DNA of 20,231 bases from Acididesulfobacillus acetoxydans (GTDB taxonomy: Bacteria; Bacillota; Desulfitobacteriia; Desulfitobacteriales; Desulfitobacteriaceae). Positions 1 through 6,255 of this stretch are shown one piece after another (the stretch's first letter is position 1; the number at the start of each line of letters is the position of its first letter). The DNA lies in assembly GCF_900016645.1 (NCBI RefSeq), contig NZ_CDGJ01000105.1; one strand, given 5' to 3'. The notes under the pieces are model-generated. The model saw only the letters and a program-made list of their open reading frames with translations. It ran no database searches and was not told the origin of the DNA. The position numbers and the translations under genes are program-made.

Positions 1-82
1 CGGGAGGGCTTTGCCATTTAATCAGCATAACCGCCAAAAGGATAATTAATAAATAAATTGCGATGTTCTTGAAAAATTTCAA
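1..82 (-). CDS. ftsH: FtsH membrane AAA+ protease, N-terminal fragment (cut by window edge)
   Basis: Only the first 27 codons are present. A TTG codon at 80-82 opens a frame beginning MKFFKNIAIYLLIILLAVML, a short basic stretch followed by a hydrophobic segment. This is the typical start of FtsH, the membrane-anchored zinc protease that degrades misfolded membrane proteins and regulators. A strong Shine-Dalgarno GGAGG lies about 9 nt upstream of the TTG, which supports that start. The gene follows tilS, as in many Firmicutes, but hprT, which normally lies between them, is absent. It has its own promoter in the gap. The identification rests on the N-terminal pattern and synteny only; the AAA and protease domains lie outside the window. 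Confidence 0.75.
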   Translation of the reverse strand, partial: MKFFKNIAIYLLIILLAVMLIKWQSPP

Positions 83-137
83 GTCAAGGGTCCTCCTCTC
101 TAGTGGAAAACCGCCTCGTTTCGAAGCAATATTACAT

Positions 138-166
138 ATTATACCACGCACAATTTCATTATACAA
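138..166 (-). promoter_or_regulatory. SigA-type promoter for ftsH
   Basis: On the minus strand the hexamers are TTGTAT (161-166) and a perfect TATAAT (138-143) with a 17-bp spacer. A second TATAAT overlaps at 158-163. The start point would be near 131, giving a leader of about 50 nt before the TTG start of ftsH. The -35 matches consensus at only three of six positions. Confidence 0.55.
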
Positions 167-175
167 CGAATGTGC

Positions 176-1660
176 TCAGGGGATTTCCGGACTCGGATCC
201 TTGGTTGGGCGCAAGATACAACAGACATTTCGGCCGCCTTCCCGCGGTGCAAAAAGATCGCTTTTTCGCAGCGGGGGAAGCCAGATCACTTCGTTCCCGG
301 AAGCGAGAAGGAGCATTTTCTCCCGCTGCCCCGACGGGATTCCCGCTTCTTGGCAAATCTTCTTGAGAGACTTATGCCCGACCCCCCTAAACCACATTTT
401 ATCGCCCGGCCGGCGTGTGCGCACGACCAACGGCTCCCGTGCCCCCCTAAGGGAAGCGGAATCTAACACTAAGATTGCCGCCCCTTTACCCCGTTCCCCG
501 TTTCCGGCCGGATATTTACCGTTCGCGCCGCCGTCCTCACAATCCCTAAACAACCCAACCTCTAGCCCCGTCTTCCCGCAGACCGTGAATCTATCCCACG
601 GCACTTGCCGGAAGATCTCCGTTTCCCCGGCTGTCCCCGGACATTCCTCACTTTCCGAAATCCCCGGCCTGTTTTTACCCGCTGCCGCGGCCCTGGGTAA
701 CAGCCAAAGCCCTTTCTCATCTATGCTAACCACAATTCCCGGTAAATCCTGCCGCCAACCGGAAATGCCCCGGCTTTGGCGGATCTGCTCAACATAAACA
801 TACCCCAGTCCCCTGGGTTCTCCGCCGGCGACAGCCGCTGCCCGGCGCAGCAGGCGGGAAAAGAGGGCCGGGGCCAGCCCGAACACCTCGGGGCTCAGGC
901 AGACTCCCTCCGAACTTTCTTCCCGCACGTATTTTTCCCATTCCGCAGCCGCGGCAGCCGCCAAATACTCCTCGTCCCAACGCATCAGATCCCCCGTCCG
1001 CCCCAACACTTCCAACAAGCGCGGATTATAGCGTTCAAGCAAAAGGGGGATGAGTTCCAGGCGGATCCGGTTGCGTGCGTACACCGGCTCTTCATTGGAA
1101 CGATCCAAGGCATAGGGTAAATTCTCCTCCCGGCAATAAGCCAGGATCTCCTCTTTACGCACCGAAAGGAGAGGGCGAATGACCCCGTTCCTCTGCGGAT
1201 AAATACCTGCCAAGCCGGCGCTGCCGCTGCCTCGCAACAAGCGGTACAGGATTGTCTCCGCCTGGTCATTGAGGTGATGGGCAGTCGCCAGGAGCTGGCA
1301 CCCCTCTCGGCGCATATCTTCCTGCCAGCGGGCGTAACGCCAGTTCCTGGCCGCTTCCTGAAAAGAAAGCCCGATCTCCTTGGCGTAATCCTTCGCTTTA
1401 AACTCGTGCACCAAACAGGGAATACCCCATTCCCGCCCTAATCTGACGACCATCCGCGCTTCATCTTCCGCCTCCGGCCGGGCCCGGTGGTTAACATGGC
1501 TCAGGACCAAAGTGATCTCCCGTTCTTTCGCCTCCCGGGAATAGCGCCACAAAATATGGCTCAAAGCTACGGAATCCGGACCGCCTGAAATGGCGACCAG
1601 GATCCGGCTCCGAGCCGGAATGAGCTCCGGCAGCACCTGGGCGCGGAGCCTGCGGTACAT
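176..1660 (-). CDS. tilS: tRNA(Ile) lysidine synthetase TilS
   Basis: TilS uses ATP to attach lysine to C34 of the CAU-anticodon tRNA-Ile, changing codon specificity from AUG to AUA; it is a cytoplasmic, essential enzyme. The PP-loop ATPase motif SGGPDS is at about residues 25-30, and the N-terminal N-type ATPase domain includes LSHVNHRARPEAEDEA and ATAHHLNDQAET. A variable middle follows, then a C-terminal TilS domain with the signature TRRPGDK and KSLKKICQEAGIP near residues 415-445. The length, about 494 residues, is normal. A GTG at 1664-1666 is in frame, but the AAGAAGG ribosome site is only 2 nt from it and 8 nt from the ATG at 1660, so the ATG is preferred. The start follows the spoIIE stop by about 15 nt, so the two are probably co-transcribed. 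Identification is secure. Confidence 0.97.
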   Translation of the reverse strand: MYRRLRAQVLPELIPARSRILVAISGGPDSVALSHILWRYSREAKEREITLVLSHVNHRARPEAEDEARMVVRLGREWGIPCLVHEFKAKDYAKEIGLSFQEAARNWRYARWQEDMRREGCQLLATAHHLNDQAETILYRLLRGSGSAGLAGIYPQRNGVIRPLLSVRKEEILAYCREENLPYALDRSNEEPVYARNRIRLELIPLLLERYNPRLLEVLGRTGDLMRWDEEYLAAAAAAEWEKYVREESSEGVCLSPEVFGLAPALFSRLLRRAAAVAGGEPRGLGYVYVEQIRQSRGISGWRQDLPGIVVSIDEKGLWLLPRAAAAGKNRPGISESEECPGTAGETEIFRQVPWDRFTVCGKTGLEVGLFRDCEDGGANGKYPAGNGERGKGAAILVLDSASLRGAREPLVVRTRRPGDKMWFRGVGHKSLKKICQEAGIPSGQREKMLLLASGNEVIWLPPLRKSDLFAPREGGRNVCCILRPTKDPSPEIP

Positions 1661-1675
1661 TGACACGTCCTTCTT

Positions 1676-3766
1676 TCACCCTTCATTCCAAAAGTTCTTA
1701 CGCACAACCAACACTACGCCGTCATCCTGTATTTCGCCGCCGCTCAGCCGGCGAACCTCCTGCACAATTTTATCTGCCAGTTCCTGAGAACCGGCGGCCT
1801 GCTCCCGCTCCAGAAAATCCTTGAGCCAGTCTCCTCCGTCACGCACGGCGTCCGGAATACCGTCGCTCACCATGACCAAAACCTGGCTGGGCTTAAAGAC
1901 CGTCTCAAGCACCGGCACCTCGATTTGGTCCAAGATCCCGGCCGGAAGGCCGCCGGCGCTGAAGGCCTCTATCCCTTCCGGACCCGCGATATAGCTGGCA
2001 ACAGCTCCCGCTTTGATAAACGTCAGCTCATCTGTCTCCAAAGCAAGGATGGCCAGGTCGACTGTCACAAAACTCTCTTCCGGGGAACGCAGGACTAACA
2101 TGGAATTCAGAGCCTGCACTGCCTCCACCGGGTCAAAACCCGTGTTCATCAACTGTTCCAGAAGTGTCAGGGCCATGGCACTCATCTTGGCGGCATTCTG
2201 CCCCACTCCCATACCATCGCAGATGACAAAGGCATGGCGGCTGGGAGAAAAGGCCAAGGAAGCGTAATTATCACCGTTAATTCCGCTGCCGCTTTTACTG
2301 AAAGAGCCCACCCCCACATCCAAAAAATGCCGGCGGCGCCGAGCCAAGTTTGACGGTTTCACGTCCTGTCGGTTATGGCGGGCATTTAACTCCTTGGCCA
2401 GATTTCCTATCACGTGAGACACGCTTTGAAACTGCCGGGCAATGGCCTCTTGATTGGCCGCCAGCCTCCGCCGCCATGCCTCTTGGTTTTTCTCCTGCTC
2501 CATGATAAATTGTATACCCAAAAGCATTTCTTTTAAACGTCCGCATTGCCTTTTCCATTCCACGGGCAGATCCTGCACCCGTACCTTGCCGTGAGTTTCC
2601 ACCAATGAGAAAAGGTCAAACAGGTAACGGTACGTTTTATAAAACTCCCGCTCCCAACAGGTCGCAATGGTCGGACAGTTTTGACAGACCCTTTCTACCA
2701 GGACATTCATCAGTTCGGGAATCTCCGGGCGCAGGGTCGTTGTTTCTGCCTCCGCCGCCTGATAACTTAAAGCGATTTGGTCAAAAATGTCTGCCAGCAC
2801 TTTCACTTTACTGACGGTTGCTTCCACTTCCGGAATGGGCTTAGGCTTGAGAAAATCCTTACGCGGGGCCGCTTCCGGCCACAACAGGAAGAGCAAGAGC
2901 CCCAGACCCGACGAGACCAGCTGAGAGTACACGGCCTCCTGCCGCAAAAATACGGTCAGGGACAGCGTCACCGCTGAAAAGGCCAAACCGATCCCCAGTT
3001 TGCCAAAGCGCTGGAAGGCTCCGGTACAGAAGCCGGCCAGCCCGAAAATCCCGGCATCCATGAGGTTCTGGACATGAAAGTTCAACTCAGGCAAGAAACC
3101 CAACAACGCCCCCACCCCGGACGCCGTTCCCGCCCCAAAGCGCCCGGCGGCAAAAAGAACAAAGAAACTGAGGACCACAACCGGGAAATCGATGGCCGCG
3201 ATTTTAAGTCCTTGCAAGCCGCTGATGGCACCAATCAGAAGGAGAAGCCACGCCATGCCTTGTTCCCGGTTAAACTCGCCTCGCCAAAGGGCCTCCTCCT
3301 GGTTCAAGGCGTAGCCGTAAATGATGCTGAACCCCCCGGCCAAAACCCCCTGGACCCCGACGGAAAAAAATGCCGTGGGGTCCGCGCCGTTCCTAAGTAA
3401 AGCTAAAGCAAACACCAGGCACGTCAGGGCGGTCACCGTCAAGCTCTGGAACACGGGCGCATGCCTGCCGCGGCGAATCAGGGGCGCCAAAAGACTCAGC
3501 AGCACCAGAACAATCGTAATTTCAAGGGCCAGCGGCAGGTCGTGCAGGGTTAGAGTTCCGGCGATAATACCGAGTAATCCCAGTGCCGCTCCTTTCCCGC
3601 CCTTCAGGATCAGGGCCGCGCCCAAAGCCAGCCCGAAAGGATAAATGTTCAATACCGCCCCTCTGGCCAGAACTACGCCCAAGAAAAGGGATAGCGCCAA
3701 AGTCTGAAAGGAAACTCTCTGCTTACGAACGCTTTGTTCAATCTTAAGTGTTGCCCAATCAGCCAT
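1676..3766 (-). CDS. spoIIE: Stage II sporulation protein E, SpoIIAA-P phosphatase
   Basis: SpoIIE is the polytopic PP2C phosphatase that dephosphorylates SpoIIAA at the polar septum, releasing SigF in the forespore; it also binds FtsZ. Residues 1 to about 300 are strongly hydrophobic with around ten membrane segments. A cytoplasmic middle region follows with the family motif VCQNCPTIATCW near 358-370, then the PP2C domain from about 480 to the end with NGDNY, CDGMGVG, VSDGIPDAV and the terminal DDGVVLVV. The protein (about 696 residues) is clearly shorter than the 827 of B. subtilis; most of the deficit lies between the Cys motif and the phosphatase. The upstream ATG at 3784 is possible, but AGAGGTGA sits 4 nt before the ATG at 3766, which is chosen. 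Identification is secure. Confidence 0.97.
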   Translation of the reverse strand: MADWATLKIEQSVRKQRVSFQTLALSLFLGVVLARGAVLNIYPFGLALGAALILKGGKGAALGLLGIIAGTLTLHDLPLALEITIVLVLLSLLAPLIRRGRHAPVFQSLTVTALTCLVFALALLRNGADPTAFFSVGVQGVLAGGFSIIYGYALNQEEALWRGEFNREQGMAWLLLLIGAISGLQGLKIAAIDFPVVVLSFFVLFAAGRFGAGTASGVGALLGFLPELNFHVQNLMDAGIFGLAGFCTGAFQRFGKLGIGLAFSAVTLSLTVFLRQEAVYSQLVSSGLGLLLFLLWPEAAPRKDFLKPKPIPEVEATVSKVKVLADIFDQIALSYQAAEAETTTLRPEIPELMNVLVERVCQNCPTIATCWEREFYKTYRYLFDLFSLVETHGKVRVQDLPVEWKRQCGRLKEMLLGIQFIMEQEKNQEAWRRRLAANQEAIARQFQSVSHVIGNLAKELNARHNRQDVKPSNLARRRRHFLDVGVGSFSKSGSGINGDNYASLAFSPSRHAFVICDGMGVGQNAAKMSAMALTLLEQLMNTGFDPVEAVQALNSMLVLRSPEESFVTVDLAILALETDELTFIKAGAVASYIAGPEGIEAFSAGGLPAGILDQIEVPVLETVFKPSQVLVMVSDGIPDAVRDGGDWLKDFLEREQAAGSQELADKIVQEVRRLSGGEIQDDGVVLVVRKNFWNEG

Positions 3767-3795
3767 AATGTCACCTCTTACCATTTAATGGTAAC

Positions 3796-3828
3796 ATTAT
3801 AGCCCCTGAGCCCGTCAAAGCCTGTCTA
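3796..3828 (-). promoter_or_regulatory. spoIIE promoter with 21-bp spacer
   Basis: The minus strand carries TAGACA (3823-3828) and a perfect TATAAT (3796-3801), separated by 21 bp. The B. subtilis spoIIE promoter is known for SigA hexamers at an abnormally long spacing of 21 bp that need Spo0A~P for activity. The same geometry here, in front of the same gene, supports the call. The predicted start point is near 3789, giving a short leader of about 20-25 nt. Confidence 0.6.
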
Positions 3829-3853
3829 CTGGTGTCAAGAAATCAGAACATCT

Positions 3854-3860
3854 TTCGACT
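3854..3860 (-). promoter_or_regulatory. Candidate Spo0A box upstream of spoIIE
   Basis: The minus strand reads AGTCGAA followed by A, six of seven matches to the 0A-box consensus TGTCGAA. It is centred about 68 bp upstream of the predicted spoIIE start point, within the range where Spo0A boxes lie at B. subtilis spoIIE. Weaker five-of-seven matches occur closer to the promoter on the opposite strand (for example TGTCAAG from 3833). Confidence 0.45.
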
Positions 3861-4031
3861 GGATTTCCTAAAAATCAAGCCCCCTCGGCCGCCGCCCCGA
3901 ACCCCGGGCCCGCCCTGTTACGCCGGGAAGACCCGTGCCAAAACCCGACCGGCGCCGCGCCCGCTCAAGCAGACGGTCGGCCGAGCGCACAATCGGTTTT
4001 TTTCGGGGAAACCGGCTTTCCGCTTACGACC

Positions 4032-4058
4032 AAAAAGGCCGCCTCCGGGCGACCTTTT
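4032..4058 (-). terminator. Rho-independent terminator of yabR
   Basis: An 11-bp stem (4033-4043 with 4048-4058) encloses the loop TCCG. One pair is G-U in the minus-strand RNA but would be C-A on the plus strand, and the minus strand ends in a run of five T. Both facts point to minus-strand use, immediately after the yabR stop. Confidence 0.85.
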
Positions 4059-4063
4059 GCTTT

Positions 4064-4447
4064 CTAATAACGACCCGAACCCCTGCCTCCACGCTTGGAT
4101 TCCGTGGCCCGTCGGTATTCCAGCTGACGTTCATCACTGTCCTTAATGAATTTAGCCAATTTGTCCTCGAAAGATACGGTTGGCAGGCGGCGCTCACGAT
4201 TCGGCCTCGAACTGGGATTAGCTTGCTTGATCGATAGACCTACTTTGCCCTTTTCATCCACATGAATCACTTTGACTTTGACATGATCCTGTTCTTTCAG
4301 ATAATCTCTTACATCTTTCACATAAGCATCGGCAACTTCCGAAATGTGAACCAGTCCGGTCACCTTATCGGGCAATTCGACAAAAGCCCCAAAATTAGTA
4401 ATCCCAGTGACCACCCCATCAACAATTGTGCCAACCGCAATGGCCAT
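4064..4447 (-). CDS. yabR: S1-domain RNA-binding protein YabR
   Basis: This is a small protein (about 127 residues) with one S1 RNA-binding domain at roughly residues 4-75, containing the hallmark GVVTGITNFGAFVELPD, TGLVHISEVAD and GKVGLSIKQA. A basic, charged, low-complexity tail rich in Arg, Gly and Ser follows. The family is found between divIC and spoIIE in many Firmicutes and resembles ribosome-associated S1 proteins; its precise role is poorly defined. The ATG at 4447 gives the usual MAIAVG-type start, although AAGGAGG is 12 nt away. An in-frame TTG at 4456 lies only 3 nt from the same ribosome site and is less likely. It appears to be a single-gene unit with its own consensus promoter and terminator. 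Confidence 0.92.
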   Translation of the reverse strand: MAIAVGTIVDGVVTGITNFGAFVELPDKVTGLVHISEVADAYVKDVRDYLKEQDHVKVKVIHVDEKGKVGLSIKQANPSSRPNRERRLPTVSFEDKLAKFIKDSDERQLEYRRATESKRGGRGSGRY

Positions 4448-4471
4448 ACGAAGCAAATTCCTCCTTGTGAT

Positions 4472-4487
4472 GAATCTAGCTAGAATC
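4472..4487. promoter_or_regulatory. Near-palindrome at the yabR start point
   Basis: The 16-bp sequence centred on TCTAGCTAGA is palindromic at all but one pair of positions. It lies at the predicted start point of the yabR transcript, immediately downstream of the TATAAT. It could be an operator; no regulator is known to me for this site. Confidence 0.3.
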
Positions 4488-4493
4488 GCTTAT

Positions 4494-4523
4494 ATTATAT
4501 CCAACGTCCAAGAGAAGTGTCAA
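4494..4523 (-). promoter_or_regulatory. Consensus SigA-type promoter of yabR
   Basis: Both hexamers are perfect on the minus strand: TTGACA at 4518-4523 and TATAAT at 4494-4499, with an 18-bp spacer. The leader to the ATG at 4447 would be about 40 nt. Confidence 0.85.
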
Positions 4524-4636
4524 GTGACCGGAACGAGACGACAGCTATTTTCCCCATTCTTTTGCAACGGTTCGGGGATAGATTCCCCTGCCGCCAAAAG
4601 TGCAGCCTACAGAGGCGAAAATAGTTGCCAGGGACC

Positions 4637-5011
4637 TTACTTTTTGGGCGAAATTGGAATTTCACCCCGGCGGACCAAACCCAACTGCGTCCGGGCCAGC
4701 TGCTCGACATAGGCCGGATCATTAAGCCAACGGATCTCCTGCTGCAACTGCTCCTGCTTTTGCACCAGCGCTGCCTTCTCAGTTCGCAGATACGAAAGAC
4801 GCCCCTCGACCTGCCTCTGCAACTGCCACAAATTCCAAAGGGAAGTACCGACCACCCCCAGGGCCAGAAGCAGCACTGCCAGGGAAACCGGCTTGATGCC
4901 AAACCTTTTTCTCGGGCCGGTCTTTTTATTGTAGGCCTTCTTGATGTGCGCATTCTTCTTTTGCGCAGACCCATGCCCCTCTTTACTCGGGCTCCTGTTC
5001 ACCCCATTCAT
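4637..5011 (-). CDS. divIC: Septum formation initiator DivIC/FtsB family
   Basis: This is a bitopic division protein of about 124 residues. It has a basic cytoplasmic N-terminus rich in Lys and Ser (to about residue 40), one membrane segment (about 42-62, VSLAVLLLALGVVGTSLW), and then a coiled coil of heptad-like Leu/Gln/Glu repeats (about 62-97). It ends in the family signature DPAYVEQLARTQLGLVRRGE. DivIC acts with FtsL and DivIB in the septal divisome. The start is uncertain: the ATG at 5011 abuts a GGGGGG run, while a GTG three codons later (5000-5002) is better spaced from it. The N-terminus overlaps the 3' end of the upstream HTH gene by about 29 bp, so the two are translationally linked. 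Family and synteny agree. Confidence 0.93.
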   Translation of the reverse strand: MNGVNRSPSKEGHGSAQKKNAHIKKAYNKKTGPRKRFGIKPVSLAVLLLALGVVGTSLWNLWQLQRQVEGRLSYLRTEKAALVQKQEQLQQEIRWLNDPAYVEQLARTQLGLVRRGEIPISPKK

Positions 5012-5228
5012 CCCCCCCTAAGCCCAATTCTTGGCCGGGAATAATGCAGACGATCTCATAACCTTTATTTTTCGCCCTGGCCAGTAATGTCGCTATAGAA
5101 CTGGGACTCATGCCGAGTCTCTTGCCCATCTGTTCCTGGGTTTGTCCACTCTCTTTTAAAATAACCGCCTGACGTTCGCGGAAACTGAGCTTTTCCAACC
5201 CTCTGATCTCCAGATGCACCGTGCTCAC
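4983..5228 (-). CDS. Small sigma-70 region 4-like helix-turn-helix protein
   Basis: This 81-residue protein has a single HTH. Residues 14-55 (LSFRERQAVILKESGQ, then TQEQMGKRLGMSPSSIATLL) match the pattern of sigma-70 region 4 or a LuxR-type HTH, with the recognition helix at about 41-53. An acidic Gly/Glu-rich tail follows. There is no region 2, so it is not a complete sigma factor; it is more likely a small transcriptional regulator. It is translated from GTG at 5228, or possibly GTG at 5219, which is better spaced from AAGGGTGA. It overlaps divIC and sits between yabQ and divIC, where B. subtilis has no gene. Its leader contains a cluster of DnaA-box-like sites, suggesting control by the initiator protein. 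The specific function is unknown. Confidence 0.8.
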   Translation of the reverse strand: MSTVHLEIRGLEKLSFRERQAVILKESGQTQEQMGKRLGMSPSSIATLLARAKNKGYEIVCIIPGQELGLGGDEWGEQEPE

Positions 5229-5237
5229 CCTTACCGT

Positions 5238-5303
5238 TTATCCACATTATGCACAGGCCCCTGTGGACAAATCGTGGACAAACTGCCTACATCCTGTGGA
5301 CAA
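5238..5303. promoter_or_regulatory. Cluster of five DnaA-box-like sites
   Basis: Two perfect TTATNCACA boxes lie head-to-tail on the plus strand: TTATCCACA at 5238-5246 and TTATGCACA at 5247-5255. Three one- or two-mismatch boxes lie on the minus strand: TTGTCCACA at 5262-5270, TTGTCCACG at 5273-5281 and TTGTCCACA at 5295-5303. The minus-strand boxes start 11 and 22 bp apart, in helical register. The cluster lies between the predicted promoter and the start codon of the HTH gene. DnaA binding there would be expected to impede transcription of the HTH-divIC unit; it could also titrate DnaA. Confidence 0.8.
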
Positions 5304-5315
5304 AGTTGTAAATTC

Positions 5316-5344
5316 ATTATAGCGGCAAACGAGGCAGGAATCAA
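5316..5344 (-). promoter_or_regulatory. SigA-type promoter of the HTH-divIC unit
   Basis: The minus strand has TTGATT (5339-5344, four of six matches) and a perfect TATAAT (5316-5321) with a 17-bp spacer. The predicted start point is near 5309, so the DnaA-box cluster spans approximately +7 to +72 of the transcript. Confidence 0.6.
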
Positions 5345-5361
5345 TCCCCATCTGGAAATAT

Positions 5362-5868
5362 TTACCCGTCCCTGTGCGGCGGAAAGTGTTCCTCCCACCA
5401 GGAAGCCGCTTTGCGCCGGCCCGATCTGGCCGCTTCCAGAAAAACCGCTTGCCCGAACCGATACAACAGAATGCTTAACCAACTCAGAACTTCATAGAAG
5501 GGATGCATCAACCAAGCCACCGCTCCGATCATCTGTGCGATTGCACTCCCGACCAAGCGGCTCATCCCGTCAAATACGCCGTAGGAGCGCAGGGCGAAAT
5601 GCGTAACCTTTCTGCTCAAGATTCGCAGATACAATAAAAGCCCCACAACCACCCCGATAAAGGCATAAAGGCGGAAAGCCAAGAAATTGGCCCTTTGCAG
5701 AAAGAAGGCCAGAAGCAGCAGAGCCAGCGACGAAAAGAGAATGTCTCCGGCAAAAGTCAGAGCCGGACCCCAGCCCCGCCAGCGGCGGAGGGTTCGATAC
5801 CAATCGAAAACGAATCCCACGAACATGCCCGAGAGTAAAACCCAGGCAAGTGCTGAAAAGTCGGAAAT
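5362..5868 (-). CDS. yabQ: Spore cortex biosynthesis protein YabQ
   Basis: YabQ is a SigE-dependent mother-cell membrane protein needed for spore cortex formation in B. subtilis. This polytopic protein shows the N-terminal family pattern GMFVGFVFDWYRTLRRW followed by several membrane segments and a basic, Trp-containing tail. The first ATG is at 5826, but it lacks a ribosome site and begins inside the conserved first membrane segment. The open frame continues upstream through ISDFSALAWVLLSG, as expected for the family, yet contains no ATG, GTG or TTG. The extent given here uses an ATT codon at 5866-5868, 11 nt after GGAGG (5880-5884), for about 168 residues. An alternative is a start at ATG 5891, overlapping the yabP stop, with a -1 shift in the G run at 5877-5881. 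The family call is good; the start is unresolved. Confidence 0.8.
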   Translation of the reverse strand: MSDFSALAWVLLSGMFVGFVFDWYRTLRRWRGWGPALTFAGDILFSSLALLLLAFFLQRANFLAFRLYAFIGVVVGLLLYLRILSRKVTHFALRSYGVFDGMSRLVGSAIAQMIGAVAWLMHPFYEVLSWLSILLYRFGQAVFLEAARSGRRKAASWWEEHFPPHRDG

Positions 5869-5887
5869 CGCGCTTACCCCCTCCGGC

Positions 5888-6193
5888 TCATTTAAATATC
5901 CTGCCCAAGAAACCCTCCCGCCCCCCCGCTCCGGTTTGGCGGGGATAGATCAAGGCATCGACGCGGCCGTTGATTTCCACAACGCCATTAGGCAAATCGA
6001 GCTGCTTAATATCGAGTTTCTCTCCCTTGACGTGCAGCAACCCCTGCTCGGTCTCGAGCACGATCTCTTTCGGATCAAAGGTCTGAACCTTATGGATACC
6101 CGTAAGCGTCATGTTGCCGCGATCCTGCAGAACCAGGCGGTGTCCTTTCTGTTTTTCCACTTCGCCCATCCCTCCAACATGTTTCTGCTTCAT
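5888..6193 (-). CDS. yabP: Sporulation protein YabP
   Basis: YabP is a small protein that, with YabQ, is required for spore cortex formation; it is related to the YqfC family. The body, HRLVLQDRGNMTLTGIHKVQ followed by ETEQGLLHVKGEKLDI and VEINGRVDALIY, is the typical all-beta YabP fold. It ends in GFLGRIFK. The start is ambiguous. The ATG at 6193 has GGAG at 7 nt and gives 101 residues, close to the B. subtilis protein. A GTG at 6160 has GGAGG at about 10 nt and gives 90 residues. The frame is open further upstream to 6265 but the extra residues look noncoding. The gene follows rqcP and precedes yabQ, as in B. subtilis. Confidence 0.9.
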   Translation of the reverse strand: MKQKHVGGMGEVEKQKGHRLVLQDRGNMTLTGIHKVQTFDPKEIVLETEQGLLHVKGEKLDIKQLDLPNGVVEINGRVDALIYPRQTGAGGREGFLGRIFK

Positions 6194-6255
6194 CCATATT
6201 CTCCGGTCCAAGGGTTTAGACATCACTAAAGCCAAAAGCAAAAGGGGCTGCCGCG

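Noticed and set aside
63..797. Long plus-strand open frame opposite tilS
   Set aside because: It lies antisense to a clear TilS and its translation is low-complexity Pro/Ser/Arg-rich without recognisable motifs; it is a codon-bias shadow.
3861..4031. Possible tRNA genes between yabR and spoIIE, as in B. subtilis (trnSL)
   Set aside because: No acceptor stem, T-loop GGTTCRA or cloverleaf could be built in this GC-rich gap on either strand.
5238..5303. The DnaA-box cluster as a chromosomal origin
   Set aside because: There is no dnaA or dnaN nearby, no AT-rich unwinding region or DnaA-trio run, and the region is bounded by sporulation and division genes; a regulatory or titration role is more likely.
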